Source: Thunnus maccoyii | Lineage: Eukaryota; Chordata; Actinopteri; Scombriformes; Scombridae | Assembly (NCBI RefSeq): GCF_910596095.1 | Contig: NC_056545.1 | Location: 26,249,067 to 26,313,066, forward strand | Direction: 5' to 3' | DNA: 64,000 nucleotides | Part shown: piece after piece, positions 48,332 to 60,759 of the stretch | Layout of the letters: each line of letters opens with the position of its first letter | Position numbering within the stretch: the first letter of the stretch is position 1 | Translations under genes and position numbers: made by a program | Notes under the pieces: generated by a model | What the model was told of the DNA's origin: nothing | Databases searched by the model: none | What the model saw: only the letters and a program-made list of their open reading frames with translations

Positions 48332-48796
48332 TTGCTGACACAAGAATTTCATCATCTACTTGTTTTTCTTTTCTTAATGATTCTCCTGAATTTTGCTGAC
48401 ACTCGTCTATACTCAGATAGCCAGTTTGCACTGGAGATCCCCCTTCTGCTGCTCAATCTAGTTCATAAACCCTTGGCAGAATATGCTGATTTTGCCCACA
48501 TATCCATATTGAGGATCATCAGATTAACCTCTCCATTTATGAACGTCCCAAACAGAAAGCAGCTGCTGCCTCCTAATGAGGAGCAGAGGGGCCTCAGGCT
48601 GGACCACAACATATGCAGCTATAGTGAAGTTAGAGATGGAGGATTTCCATTCTCTACTCTCTGTATTTACTGTAACTGTGTGATGGAAATCCATGAAATA
48701 ATTGACCCCTCCGTACAGATTTCACTGGATCTACCCTCAAAATGTCTCAAAACTCTGGCTGTATGTTGCACTGTGAAAATAAAACGTGAGATGTGA
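48332..48796 (+). other. Unrecognised 154-codon open frame in spacer, function unsupported
   Basis: The longest open frame in the spns3-spns2 spacer. It starts with a hydrophobic, signal-like stretch (HHLLVFLFLMILLNFADT), has a second hydrophobic patch near residues 37-46, and several Cys in the last third. An acceptor-like tttctgcag lies just upstream (48294-48302). I recognise no family, and AT-rich spacer frames of this size can arise by chance. It could be a last exon, a non-coding RNA or noise. Confidence 0.15.
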
Positions 48797-48858
48797 TCTA
48801 TTTTAATTTAAAGATAAAGGTGTATTCTTCCTATTTTCACCTCAGTTTTTTTAAGTGT

Positions 48859-48871
48859 CCACTAGATGGCG
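48859..48871 (+). promoter_or_regulatory. CTCF-like motif downstream of spns3
   Basis: CCACTAGATGGCG fits the CTCF core (CCASYAGRKGGCR). Similar motifs lie upstream of spns3 (about 37876-37887, same strand) and upstream of spns2 (GACCACAAGATGG on the minus strand, 55525-55537). Binding is inferred from motif only. Confidence 0.4.
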
Positions 48872-51800
48872 TCGTTGCATTACTGTTAAAAGATGCTATC
48901 ACGAGGATGCCAGTTGTGTACCATTGGGGAGGTACAGTGGATTTGCCAGATGTTTACTGATTAGGGATCGCCAGTAGAGCTAACCTAAGTGTGTTCTTGG
49001 CAGCATATGTGCAGAATGGCCTTTATTGTCCATCTTGGGCAGCACCATTACGTGTAACAATCTCACTGTAATGATATGACTCCAGTGATAAGTGTGCGTG
49101 TTGGAAAACAAATTACAAGATGTTCTACACTGCTTAGCAAGCAGTCATTTTAATCCCACCTGATAAGGTGTGAAAGGGAGAGTAAGGCAAAGTATTAGAT
49201 TTCATAGGTGTTTGTCCTTATAGTTTTTATTTTACTGTAAGAGTAGGCCTTCAATTTTAATTTAATGTGTAATCACGTTTAATATCGTATGGTAAAGGCA
49301 GGCAACATGAACACAGTGCAGACTGAAATGCAGTAGTCTGGGACTTTTGGACAGGCATGTCATTACTGTAACCATGACACCTCTTTCTCTCAGATGCCAG
49401 AGGATCTCCTCATAAATATAACTGCCGTAGACGACTCCTACAGTTGTCTGTGTGACATACGGTATGTTAAAGCAACCACATGAGCATTTACCTCTGACAC
49501 TTGCATACCGTTTGAGTGTTTATTCACTGAACTCTAAACTGCGAGTGTAAGTCTGTGACCTCTGCTGAGTTCATGGAACATGATAGGTGTTGACATTCAT
49601 CGTCTTCAGCATTGCTGCTCTTGGTAAAACCCAGCACACAGCAGACAAACAGGACATATTTACATGCCCTGGTATGACAGCAGCTTGTCAATCAATTTTT
49701 AAACTGTTCAGACAGCTGCTGCAGCGGTCTCTAACGTCCCTTGGCAAATCCTTACAGCTGCATGTCATTGCATGTCCCCATTGTTTTGTACTGGAGTAAA
49801 CCACACTGGGAGGTCAAAGGTCGTTGCCCTGGTCACTCTCAGGTACAAGGTCAAGCAATAATTGGGCCACATTGTCATCATGTTATTGGTTAGTCTCAAT
49901 GACTGATGCACAGAAAGAAAACTTGGCTGAGGTGGAATTTTGTACAAGAATAATTTTTTTGCTGATTTATGACATTTGTGAGAAAATATTTCCTGTTAAA
50001 GTGTTGAAGCTGTTGACTGAACTTGACATTTGCAAATGAATGAAAGCTGTAGTTCAAGGACGTTAAGCCATTGTTAAAGGTTTCATTGCTTTATTGTGGA
50101 ATTGACTGGTATTTCCTTTTGTTTTTGAACATCTCAGCCTTATGCTTGTGATTTTCCAGAAGTTATGTGATTACTCAGTATGCTGAGGGAATACAGTGGG
50201 CAGAGGGACATGTATGTGGAATAACAAGCAAACACACGCACACTAAAAGGCATGTGGAAAACATTCAAGAGGTAACAGTTCAACCTGCAATTAAAACACA
50301 ATAGGTATTGTGCACCATGTTTCTGAGCACTTTATCTGCATACCTCTCCGTTTCCCCTGTCGACCCTGGCTGTACAGGAAACTGTCACAATGGCTAATAA
50401 ATTGTCCAGGCCAATCAATGAGGGATCCAGGAGTTGGGGGGGTGAGCGGATACTCTCAGTGTTTACTCAAGGATGGGGAACATTTTAGTCATGAACAGCC
50501 GTGCCTCGGACACAGAAACATGGTCATATATAGCGCAGTCCTCAATCAGAATACTGTCATGTATCAACAATAAAAAGAAAATAAAAATATTACCAGAATA
50601 TTGGTTTTACTCCTCTTTGTGTCTCTGTCACCCTTCCATAGAAGGCCGCAGGACAGTGATAAGAGAAGTCAAACCACATTTATGGATGTGAATTTGCACT
50701 TTTTCCTTATCGCCAGAAAACTGCTGCAGTGACATGACATCATACAGTGGAAGAGCACTCTCCACCCTCTGTGCGGCTCTTTATTTGGAAAATTACATCA
50801 TATGGGCCTTCCAATCTTTACGCCTCAGTGTCAGGGTAAAAACAAGTTGGTTATACAAAAAAGAGGAAAAAGAACAGAATACCTGATAAAAAAAGAAACA
50901 AACATGTAAGCAAATAGAAATCAAACAGCATTATTATTTAAATGCTGCCTAACTTCTATAAAATGTACATCTCTGTGTGTATTTGATGGGTGATACTGTA
51001 CAAGAACAAATGTGTTGATTGGACTTTTGAGGATGATGAATCACACAGGCATGCACACATGCAACATTTTTAAAATGGTTGGCGTTAATTAACACAGGTA
51101 TTTGTTAATTGTAAATGCAATTAAGCCAGTTGCGGTCAAAGAATGAAACACCACTGGAAACAAAACAATGTGGGGAAAAAAGTGTTTGATAAAAAAATAT
51201 GTCAGTTCTATTATTTGTTTTCAGCTTGATTTGAAAAATGATTTTATGAATTATTATTGCAGTTTGTGTATGATTAAGTTTTTTAATAAAGGCTACACAG
51301 CAGATCAATCAAACCATTTCTCACTGTCAATCAAATGACTTTGTTTGGAGCTGAGAGTAGAAATATGGGCTACAACAGAAATGCAGCCAAATCTGAGGTT
51401 TGCCCTATAATGGCACATGCACATTCTGGTCCTATGTATTTAGCATTCCTGTTTCAGAGGTTTGCTGGCCACTGGACTAGAGAGAGCTGATTCACAGACA
51501 CAGCCATGGCAATGGGGTAATTACAAAGTCTATAAATATGAGCTACAGCACCACACAGATCTGGTCACACTGCAAGTCAACCTCAGCCGTATAGCAGCTC
51601 AAATTTCTTTTCTTTTTCAATTAGGCAGAGCTTGATGCAAGTTTTTTCAGTGAGGAATGCAGTTGGAGGGAAATGATTCAAACAAAGGAGACAAACATGA
51701 TGATATTGAGGCAGACAGTGGAGTCTGAGCTGGTTTTACGTCCCAGACAGATCAACCGAGACTGATGACCCAGGCCCAAGGAGTCCAGCTTGGATAGAGC

Positions 51801-54800
51801 TGTCGAATAAATAATTAAAAGGGCAGATAAAAGTCACTGTCTCTGCCCCTGAGCACTATATTTAGTCGCTGCTGTCTCTCTGCCTCCTGCTGCCACTGCG
51901 CTGCACAGTACTGCCCCAAGATCAGACATCCAAGGAGCGGAGACATCAGCCCATATCTATTCAAATCCTCAGCTGCTCTGCTGCCAGACACTCTGTTGCT
52001 TGAGTTTGGGAGTGCATGGCAGGAGGGGTGCGGTTGTTCCAGCAAGCGACAGTTTGGCACAGACAGTGCAGGGGTCAGGAGGTCACAAAGGATGAGAGAA
52101 GGTCAGAATGGCAGAGCCCACACCTCAAGACTGACTGAAGCCCAGACGGCTCCGGCTCCAAAAACAAATGTATGTCAGAAGAATTGAAGCGGGGTGGTCT
52201 AATGCCACCAGACATGACTCGAAAGTTTCACAGTTTCAAACATGTGTTAATGATAACAGCCCAGTCTTACAGTAAGCTTTGTCATCTTGCTGACAGACTT
52301 GCTGTCTCACTGCTGTAGAGAATTGATATTTGTTTCCTCGTAAATTTCCTTTTAGACCTATCCTGGTGGTTACACGCAAATATTCTGGCAATATAACTAC
52401 ATCAGTCTATTGGAGGGTCTATGTTAATGCTGTCAGTTTCACTGCTTATGAATGGAGTAAGATCTTCCCCAGCCCCTTGCTCACTGGCCTGTGTGAAATG
52501 AGTCCAGTTAGATGCTTCACTGCCTGATCATTGAGTAAACCAGTTCTACCAATTGTATGAATGGATGACATGGGTCAAATAAAAATGGAGCATGTACATT
52601 TCTCGTCCAAGAATAGATCAATTGCAGAAGAGTTAGACTGAAATGGGGCCCACACAACTGGATATCATGACATTATATGGTGAAAGAGATGCTTCAAAAT
52701 TAGTGTTGTCTTGCTTTTCATGAGCAGGAGAGGTAACAGTGACTAAAGCTGTCACTATGGAGCCCCGTTTATAAAGGGATAAAACCATATATGCATCACT
52801 GTAGGTGAACAAAACATAAAGGAAGTCTGTTCATTCTCTCCTTCAGGAACTTTAACGTACATAGTGTACTCAGGGGAACTAGGACGATTGTTCCAAGGTT
52901 TGTTCCTGAGCACAGGAAGGGGAAATGTGCGTATTTTACTGGATGTAAACATGGCTGACCGAAGCAACAATGGGAGAATCACAAAATGTTGTGCGATTAC
53001 TGTATTTTAAAAATTCTTCAATCGTTTGATTGACTTGATTGCTTAGCATTTTGCTTATTTATTTAAGTTTCAAAAGACTTTATTGAGAGAATCACAGTTC
53101 ACAGAAGAAAAAGCCAAGAAATAGAGAATAAAATACATATTTACATATATTTAAACAGCAGCTTTTGGTGGGATTAACAAACAGAACTGCAGGGGAAAAT
53201 ACCAAATCATCATAGAGAAAATGATGATATAATCAAAAAACACAACCAGTTTTACAAGCATTCAACTGCCTGGACATGTCATACAGGTTAAACAAGAATG
53301 GAGGTAATAGACCATTTTTTCTAATCCCATTACTGTCCTGAAAAGAGTCAGATACAGCACTTCTCCATCAAATCTGCATATTTATTAGGTTTTTTTATTT
53401 TAAAAGACACAAGGAATATCATTACTGCATATACATTGTGTAGGTTCTTGTCAACTTAATGAGCAAAAGAGGTGGAGATGTATTCACCAGAAGCACAGCT
53501 GATAGACACACGTGTCAGTGGGACATTTAAACTTTACTTGAAGCCACATGTTAGCGAGCGCAGAGAGAGTCTGCCTTATCGTCCTGCAGGCGCGGGGCCC
53601 AGCGATTAGCGGGTTTATCTCCCATCCTGCACTGCAGGCTTGGCCCTGAGCTGAGACAGGAAGGAAGGCTGGGGCAGTGACTCAATGGCTCCGGGCCACA
53701 TAGCAGAATAACGCGAGAGATAGGTCCAGGTCCACCAAGCCTTTCTGAGCGATGGAAAAACACACAGGATCCCACAGACATGACCAGCATATCAAGCACA
53801 TCCCAAAGAAAGAGGAGGGGAGGCAGGGGGTCCAGAGAGGGAGACTGGAACAACTGTTTACTGGGGCTCCCTCCTAAGCTCTCCGCATGAGACCATGGGC
53901 GGCTTTGGCCCTCTTCTCTTTTTCCTGCATCCTCTCTTATCCTGGATGTCACTCTGCTGAGTTACAAAAGCAATTCTTGTCAGTATCACTTGATCATTTT
54001 CTGCTGAGCCTGCCAGGCTGCACTGTTTGCATCATACTTTCCAGAGTCAAACAGAGGGGATTTTCAGTCATCAAAGACAGTATCGGGAAGTGAGTGGATG
54101 ATTGTTTTAAAACTAGTTCTGCAAAACAAATACCGCGAGGGGCTTTAGGTTTTACTGGCAGGACCTCCACATTTCAGAATAGATGAAACAATACAGTTTA
54201 GCTCAGTGCATGCGAATGCATTCAGACCTCAACTCTGATACCCTTACAATGCCAAACGCCTGCAGAGCAGAGCCAGGCAAGCGCCCAGCCTTCTCCCTGA
54301 CAGATGCCAGGATTTATCCTCCTTATTCTTCCACTTATCTACGTCCCTCCCAAAAAGCTTGATTGTATTTCACTTATATGCAATGGATATATGCTTTTGT
54401 TTCTACAGTGAAGTATATGATAAAATAAAAGGCGCCAGGATGTCTGTTACACAGCCATTAGTAGGCTATGTTCATCAGGAAGAAAGCCATTGGCCAGCTT
54501 TCAGAGAAATCTAGCTACACTTGTCAGGAATGCCCCCTCACACGCCTACCTCTCAGTCATGCACTGAACTCTGTACTCACGCTAAATCAACAACATCTCC
54601 ACTTTTATTTCTCTGCCTCTCACCTTTCTGTTGAAATTCCACCAGTATCTTGGTTCAGAATAATAACATTCCCTACAATCCAATTTCTGTGGCTTACAGT
54701 TAAGGGGACAATTTGGGGTTCCCATCTTGGCAAAGTCAAAATAGCTGTGTGTGCACAATGGAATAGCCTAACAATTAGTTGGGGATGTTTTGGCTGCTTT

Positions 54801-55660
54801 CTGACAGAACACAGATGGCACAGAAACACTCATCCGCATGCAGGATTGGACCTTTCCCAGCCATTCAGAAACAGGTAATTTTCCTGTTCTTGCACTCAGT
54901 CATCCAACAACTCTGGTGCTGCAATCATCATAACTTATTTCAGAAGCTCATCTTCAACACAATGTGCCGTGAAAACCTAACTGTCCCATAGCAGCATCAA
55001 CTAAGGGAGTTATATCCAATTTTTTTATGGGACCAGTGGAGACCAAAGTCCCTGTAGTCATTTAAGTCTTTCTGTGCCTTCGCTGTTATAGACTATAATA
55101 ACACAGGGGACAGTGGTGGCTGTCAGATGAGTACAGAAACAACAGAAACTGAGCCAGCTGCTTTGTACTCATCTTTCCAGATGTTTTTCCCTCTCTAGGT
55201 TTATTCTGTAACCACCAGGAATGCCACAGACAAACATGTCCAACAGTAGGATTCATCCAGCGTTACTGCTGCCTCCACTGACCGCTGTGCCCAAAACAGC
55301 TTGTTGTTTAGTGAATGATGTACAAGTAAATGTGACTTACAAAAACTTAATGGCTCACAGACAAGGCTGGATTACCAACCAGGCAAAGTGGGAAACTACC
55401 CAGTGACCTCACACACCCATGGCCCAGGTTTACTCGGTATCATTTGGGTTTATACAGTTGGATTAATTTGAAATTTGTTGGAAATTTGCACCACTGAAGT
55501 ACAATATCAACTATGACAGGTCCTCCATCTTGTGGTCAAAGAAAGACTATGTCAAAATCCAGTTTTAAGGCCTGAAGTGTTTTGGTTTACATTGTGTTCA
55601 TTTTTATTAGTGTTTTATCAAATTGCACACACAAAAGTGAGGGAAAGGTAGGAGTACTGT
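48872..55660. other. spns3-spns2 spacer, no supported gene
   Basis: No exon set can be joined on either strand. Points inside: a lone acceptor-ORF-donor candidate at 49394-49461; compositionally mixed, non-repetitive tracts at 51420-52200 and 54220-54360 that look like candidate conserved elements; and a GC-rich island at 53551-53952 with a 133-codon minus-strand frame of low-complexity Pro/Ser/Leu content. None is enough to call a gene. Confidence 0.5.
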
Positions 55661-56018
55661 AAGACTGCAACCAATGATTATTTTTATTATCAATAGCTCT
55701 ATGAAATACATATACTGTATATATATAAATATATATAAGATGTCAGAGAATAGTGAAGAATGCCAATCATTATTCCCAGAAGCCCAAGTTAACATATTCA
55801 AATGACTTTTTTTGTCTGACCAAAGTCAAAAACCTAAAGATGTTGAGTTTACTATTATAGAAAACTGGGAAAATTAGCAAATATTCACATTTTAGAAAAT
55901 GCTACTGGTAAATTTAGGAATTTTTGCATTAAAAATTACTTAAACTATTAGTTTTACATAACATATACTATAGATATTTTCTGTCAATCAATTAATCATC
56001 AAATCATTTCAGCTGTAG
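55661..56018 (-). mobile_element. Antisense copy of the TAGAGCTGC-family MITE
   Basis: On the minus strand it starts near ctacagctg. On the plus strand it shows agatgtcagagaatagtgaa, gaatgccaatcattattccc, agaagcccaag and tttctgtcaatcaattaatc, the reverse of the family seen at 47223-47513. It is AT-expanded near 55700-55740. Confidence 0.7.
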
Positions 56019-58118
56019 AGTAGTTCCATGTGTAATGGGGGGACCAACAACAAACTTTTGGTTATGTCTATTTTTTCATCTCTTTCATCTTACAACTAGT
56101 ATTTTAGTTGGGACCTGACTTATACAGAACTTGACCAACTACACTATACTATGTACAACCAGTCAGAGTTGAAAGACAAGGTGACATTTGGGTCAGAGTG
56201 AAAAACCAGTGGTCTAATGACACTGCTATGCTGGTGAAAAAATGACTAATTTAAAATTCAGTACTGCATTTACACTAATCAGTTATTGTCACTGTCTGTT
56301 TAAACCTCTACTGATGTCTTTTGTGTAAATATCTCCCAAATATACGCAGTGTAGGAAACCCAACAGATGAAAAGGAGTTGGAGATTGATTAGCAGTTCGG
56401 GCTCAGACAGATAGTGTGAAGCTAATCATTTGATTTGAGATGTAGTAACTGGTAGACATGTCTTAAATAGGTTTTTTTCCACTGTGTGGAGTTAGTCTTT
56501 GCTGTGGACTCAAGGTCACACTAGTGGTTCCCCAGGAGCTATTGACCTATTTGCTCAGCACATCACCATGAATGCTGGATATCAGAGAAAGTTCAATATC
56601 ACAGATTTTTTGGGGGTTTTTTTCTGTTTGTTTTTAAATCACTTGGTTACAAAGCAAATGAGACTGACATGTGATTAGACCTTTATCCATAGTTCCTAAT
56701 AATAAAAATAGCCCTTTCAAAGCACAGAGAGAAGACAAATTCTAATTTCCATGTATTCAGTGTACAACAGTGATACACTGCTGCTTTCACCTTAAAATGG
56801 GTTATACAGTTCATTTACAGTTATTGTGTCTATGGCTTCAGCAGTGAAGGTCTGAAACTGAACGTCACTTGCGCTTCTGTCACAGCCTATTGTTTGTGGT
56901 GAAAGCCAAATAACCAGGGGGCTTTTCTGAACTCAAATGTGACATTTTATTTCCAACATTTTGACAGGAGTTACCACACATCTGACCAGATCATTTTTAA
57001 TTTGTGTGTAATAGAAGTGAAATTCGGAAGCGAAACAGTATCTCTGACATGTGTAAGGTATTTATGGATAATATTAGACAGGTCACTCTCCTGTGAATAT
57101 GTTGTTGCCAGAATATTGTCTAAGAGTGCCAGTGAACTTTAGCTCCTGCTGCTTTGCAGAACAAGGTATTTTACACATGCAAATTACAGGTGATGTGATA
57201 TAACATCATTCAGTATTCACAACTGTAAATGCACCTCCATAAGCTCTCATTGGTATTGATGAATGTAGATGTGTGGGACTGCTGCTTGTACAGCTCAGGG
57301 TAGAACAACAGATGCTACATCACATGTACAATATTATCAGTGGACATGCTTACAGTTGTCTATACTGATGCCAGTGTGTGTTCATGTAAAGTGACTTGAG
57401 TACATAATATAGCCAGTAGATCTTTCATCTTTTATACTGGTGGCGCACTGAGGAGCAAGATTTTATTCAATATAAAGACAAAATAAGAAAGACATAGAGC
57501 TCAGGTGAGAGTTTATTTATGGAGTAGCAGAATAACAGATTAATAATAACATTTTACTTGATCTGCTTTTGTTATTAAGTGTATTTGCATGCATATTCAT
57601 TTTTTGGTTTAGTTTGCAATGATGTTTTTGTTGAGTGTATTTTATATATCTTTTCACATGTGGGACCATGGTGGAAATAGGTATTCTCACTTTAACATGC
57701 TATTCCTTGGATTAGTATGTTTTGTACACCCACAGATAAATAACAACAACAACAAAATCTGATAACTAGTAATATAATTATATATTCTATACCATGCATG
57801 GTCTATTGGACTAAGTCACCACCACAGTTGTATGAAGGTTTAATACACATTGTATGAAGGTTTAATACACTTTATATTAAGCTTTAATACACACCCTTAA
57901 TGAAAAAAATCCAAGGATGAATATATGCTGTCTTTGCATTTCAGATATATAGAGAAAAAATACACAAATTAACCTATAGATCTATTTGGGACCCTAAACT
58001 AATAATATGAGACTTGCAGGAGTGACCTACTTATATCAGCCTAGTTATTCAGTAGCAGCCTAGTAATGGTCATGTTTTCTGCAGTCAATTGCTTCCTTAC
58101 AAGTGTGATTATAAAGGC

Positions 58119-58119
<1 letters not shown>
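56019..58119. other. Spacer upstream of spns2, no gene seen
   Basis: AT-rich, without supported exons or clear element ends. A short direct duplication of tgtatgaaggtttaatacac occurs at 57831-57868, with a third decayed copy following. Confidence 0.5.
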
Positions 58120-58153
<34 letters not shown>

Positions 58154-58154
58154 A
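58120..58154. repeat. (AAAT)n microsatellite
   Basis: About nine uninterrupted AAAT units, 450 bp upstream of the spns2 start codon. Confidence 0.95.
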
Positions 58155-58570
58155 GTCACACCCACCCACTCATTTCCCACAACCGCCAGCCTCCTCAAAA
58201 ATAACAGAGAGGGTTTTCCAACCACACCACTCTCCGGCATCTGCAGCGGTATCAGGTGCATCATTCGCTGCAGGGCTACAGGGGAGGAGTTACGGCCAGG
58301 TCACACCCCCACAGCACTTGGTCCTTAGAAAAAAAAAAAAAACTAAGGAGCGCACAACCCAGCCGTCAGTGCACACTGGTAGAAAAATATGATCCCGAGA
58401 AGAGCGACTGCTGCGTTTCAACACTCAAGACAACAATTTCATTGCGACTAATTTCAATTGAAATCTCAGACCATCGCTCAGTCTGGTCCTTGTTGAACTA
58501 TTTTCCTCTCCATTCCCTCTCTCTCTCTCTTTCTCTTTCTTTTTTTGCGCTGGATCTTTCGTGCCAAAAA
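58155..58570 (+). promoter_or_regulatory. spns2 promoter-proximal region and 5' UTR
   Basis: More GC- and CpG-rich than the spacer before it. It holds an A14 run (58329-58342) and a long CT-rich tract (58503-58545) just before the start codon. The reading frame of spns2 stays open upstream to an ATG at 58256, but that stretch has no resemblance to Spns2 N-termini. The transcription start was not located. Confidence 0.45.
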
Positions 58571-58802
58571 ATGTGTGTGGAGAGCGATGGATGTGAGATT
58601 GAAGGCTGCAGTAGTTCGGATGAGGTGCGCACGCTGTCGGGCAGCATGAGCCCCGCACTGAAATCCAACCCGGACCTTCACCCGTGCAAACCGGGGCAGA
58701 AATTCCGCGCCGCGCTGCTCAGATGCCGCTCACCGGCTGTTGCTGCCGGGATCCTCAGCTTTGGGAACGTCCTCAATTACATGGATAGATACACTGTAGC
58801 CG
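58571..58802 (+). CDS. spns2: Spinster homolog 2 (sphingosine-1-phosphate transporter), first coding exon
   Basis: A single exon of 232 nt coding for 77 residues plus one base, ending at a GCCG/gtaaga donor. The N-terminus MCVESDGCEIEGC and the block DEVRTLSGSMSP match vertebrate Spns2 (human DEVQTLSGSV). The exon ends in TM1 with ILSFGNVLNYMDRYTVAG, the Spns2 signature, at the same codon position and splice phase as spns3 exon 1. Spns2 exports sphingosine-1-phosphate from endothelial and yolk-layer cells; in zebrafish it is required for heart-primordium migration (two of hearts). The remaining exons must lie beyond 64000, since no exon resembling the next one (VLLDIQ-type start) is visible to the end of the window. 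Confidence 0.93.
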
Positions 58803-59231
58803 GTAAGAGACCTGTCTTCTCTCTTTTTGTCACAGCTAGAACAGGATTTTTTTTATTAATCAAAGGGACTCCAGCAAAGAAAATAGAGCATCTTTCTTCA
58901 TTTGCTGGACATTGTACATGCATTAATTGCCTGTGAGCTGTGTCAGTCAGTGAAGAGCTGCCATCAGCTCACCTTAGCTCAGACGGGCGGAACAATGGGC
59001 TTGCCTAAATGCAGTGGACAATCTGCTAAAACCACCAGGCTGTTATGTGTTTTCATGGTTGTACAGAATGTGTGAACTGTGATTAAATCAAACAGATAGA
59101 TGTCTTCGCTATCACTCAGGAAAATGCTTGACAGTGCTGATTTTTTTTTAACCCCGGGCTGGTAGATAATTGCAGATCGATCAATTAAGGCGATCAACTC
59201 TCCATCCAGAACCTGACTGCATGCTTTTGCA

Positions 59232-59234
<3 letters not shown>

Positions 59235-59302
<68 letters not shown>
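59235..59302. repeat. (TG)34 microsatellite
   Basis: Sixty-eight uninterrupted bases of TG in spns2 intron 1. Confidence 0.99.
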
Positions 59303-59304
<2 letters not shown>

Positions 59305-59334
59305 ATGTCGCTGTGGGCTCATCTTTGAGACTGC

Positions 59335-59340
<6 letters not shown>

Positions 59341-59408
<68 letters not shown>
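59341..59408. repeat. (AG)34 microsatellite
   Basis: Sixty-eight uninterrupted bases of AG, 38 bp after the TG repeat and of the same length. Confidence 0.99.
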
Positions 59409-59410
<2 letters not shown>

Positions 59411-60759
59411 TATCACTATAAAGAATCAGTCATTAGTTCCTCGCCGTTTCTGGGAGCGATTTAGTCCACATCTAATAGGCTGTTTTTTGCTCTCTGTGAG
59501 ATGCTGTGATGAGGCCATGTGGTGTTAATCCTCCTCAAGCGTCCTGTATTTTCCCACTGAGATATGTATATTGAACCAAGCACCCTGGTTTACAGATAGA
59601 AATTAAGCCCGTGCTATTGGAGAGTTTGATTTGGGCCTAATTATGGAATTGATGACTAATTGTGACAAAGATGACTAATTATAGATGTTAAAAAAAAAAG
59701 TTAGTAAGATAAAGGGAAAATTTTGAAAAGCAAAATATTTTTCAGTCTATATTGGAAGGAAAATATTTTTATAAAAGAGATATGAAACTGAATCAGTTCA
59801 TTAAAATAGTCCACTTCTTACATCATGTTTCTATCAAGTAGCTGTGTTGGCATGATTTTAATTTCATTTTCTAATTGTACGCCAAGACTTATGTAACCCA
59901 TTGTTCTGGTAAATGACTAAGACTTTTATCCTAATCTTTGTATGTAGGTGAATGTGTTTGTATTTACTTATCAAAGCTTGGACATTGGACTGTGGCACTG
60001 AATGGGTTAAGATATTGCTGCAGAGTGGAGAATGGAGGGAAGTGTGTTCATGGGGAGAGTAGATTCTTCTGTACAAAGAGATGCTTTCCTGAGTGAAATG
60101 CAGTTTTATACTGATACACTTACTGATTGACTAATAACTTGATATAATCACAAAATAGTATACTTGTGATATTTATAGTATCCTTTTACGTCTTGACTTA
60201 TTAGCTGCTACATATCATATCAGATATGAATCTTTTTGAAATCTACAAATCTGAATACAATGTTGAATTTTCCTCTGTGGCTCCTGGCAGAAAGGAGTGG
60301 CTAATGCAAACAGAACAATGTGTTCACTTAAATGGTCACATGCCTACATCTTATCATCCTGAAGACTGCAGGTCCAGTCTGTCAACTGTAAAGAGTTTAG
60401 CCACAAAGCCTCGGGCACCTGAATGATCATTGCATCGCGAGGCTTTTAGCTGCTCGACCTACAGCCACGCTAAGATTGTGTTGATGTACAGTGGCATATC
60501 TAATCTTAGCATCTTCAAGCACCACTCAGTCAGAGCAGATATCTTGAAAAAAGCCACATCTTCATCCTCAGTCATGGATGAGTAAGTCTCCCTACACCTC
60601 TAAATTCTTTGCTCAGAGGAAACAACTCTTTTCTCCTCTGTCCTCTCCATCATGATCCTCTAAACTGCCTCTGCTCTTTACAATATCTTACGAATAGCAA
60701 GGGTTCAAATCCTCTGCTAAGCCGTTAACTTTGCTGGACCTCTGAGCGCATGCTGTGCA

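Noticed and set aside
54468..54878. 136-codon plus-strand frame in the spns3-spns2 spacer
   Set aside because: No recognisable domain, no splice context, AT-rich background; not better than chance.
59313..59528. Arg-Glu repeat open frame, and minus-strand Leu-Ser and His-Thr repeat frames across 58979-59416
   Set aside because: These are translations of the AG and TG microsatellites, not coding sequence.
60690..60740. Possible tRNA gene from a GGTTCAAATCC B-box-like word at about 60703
   Set aside because: The T-stem pairing is poor and no matching acceptor stem, anticodon arm or A box can be drawn around it.
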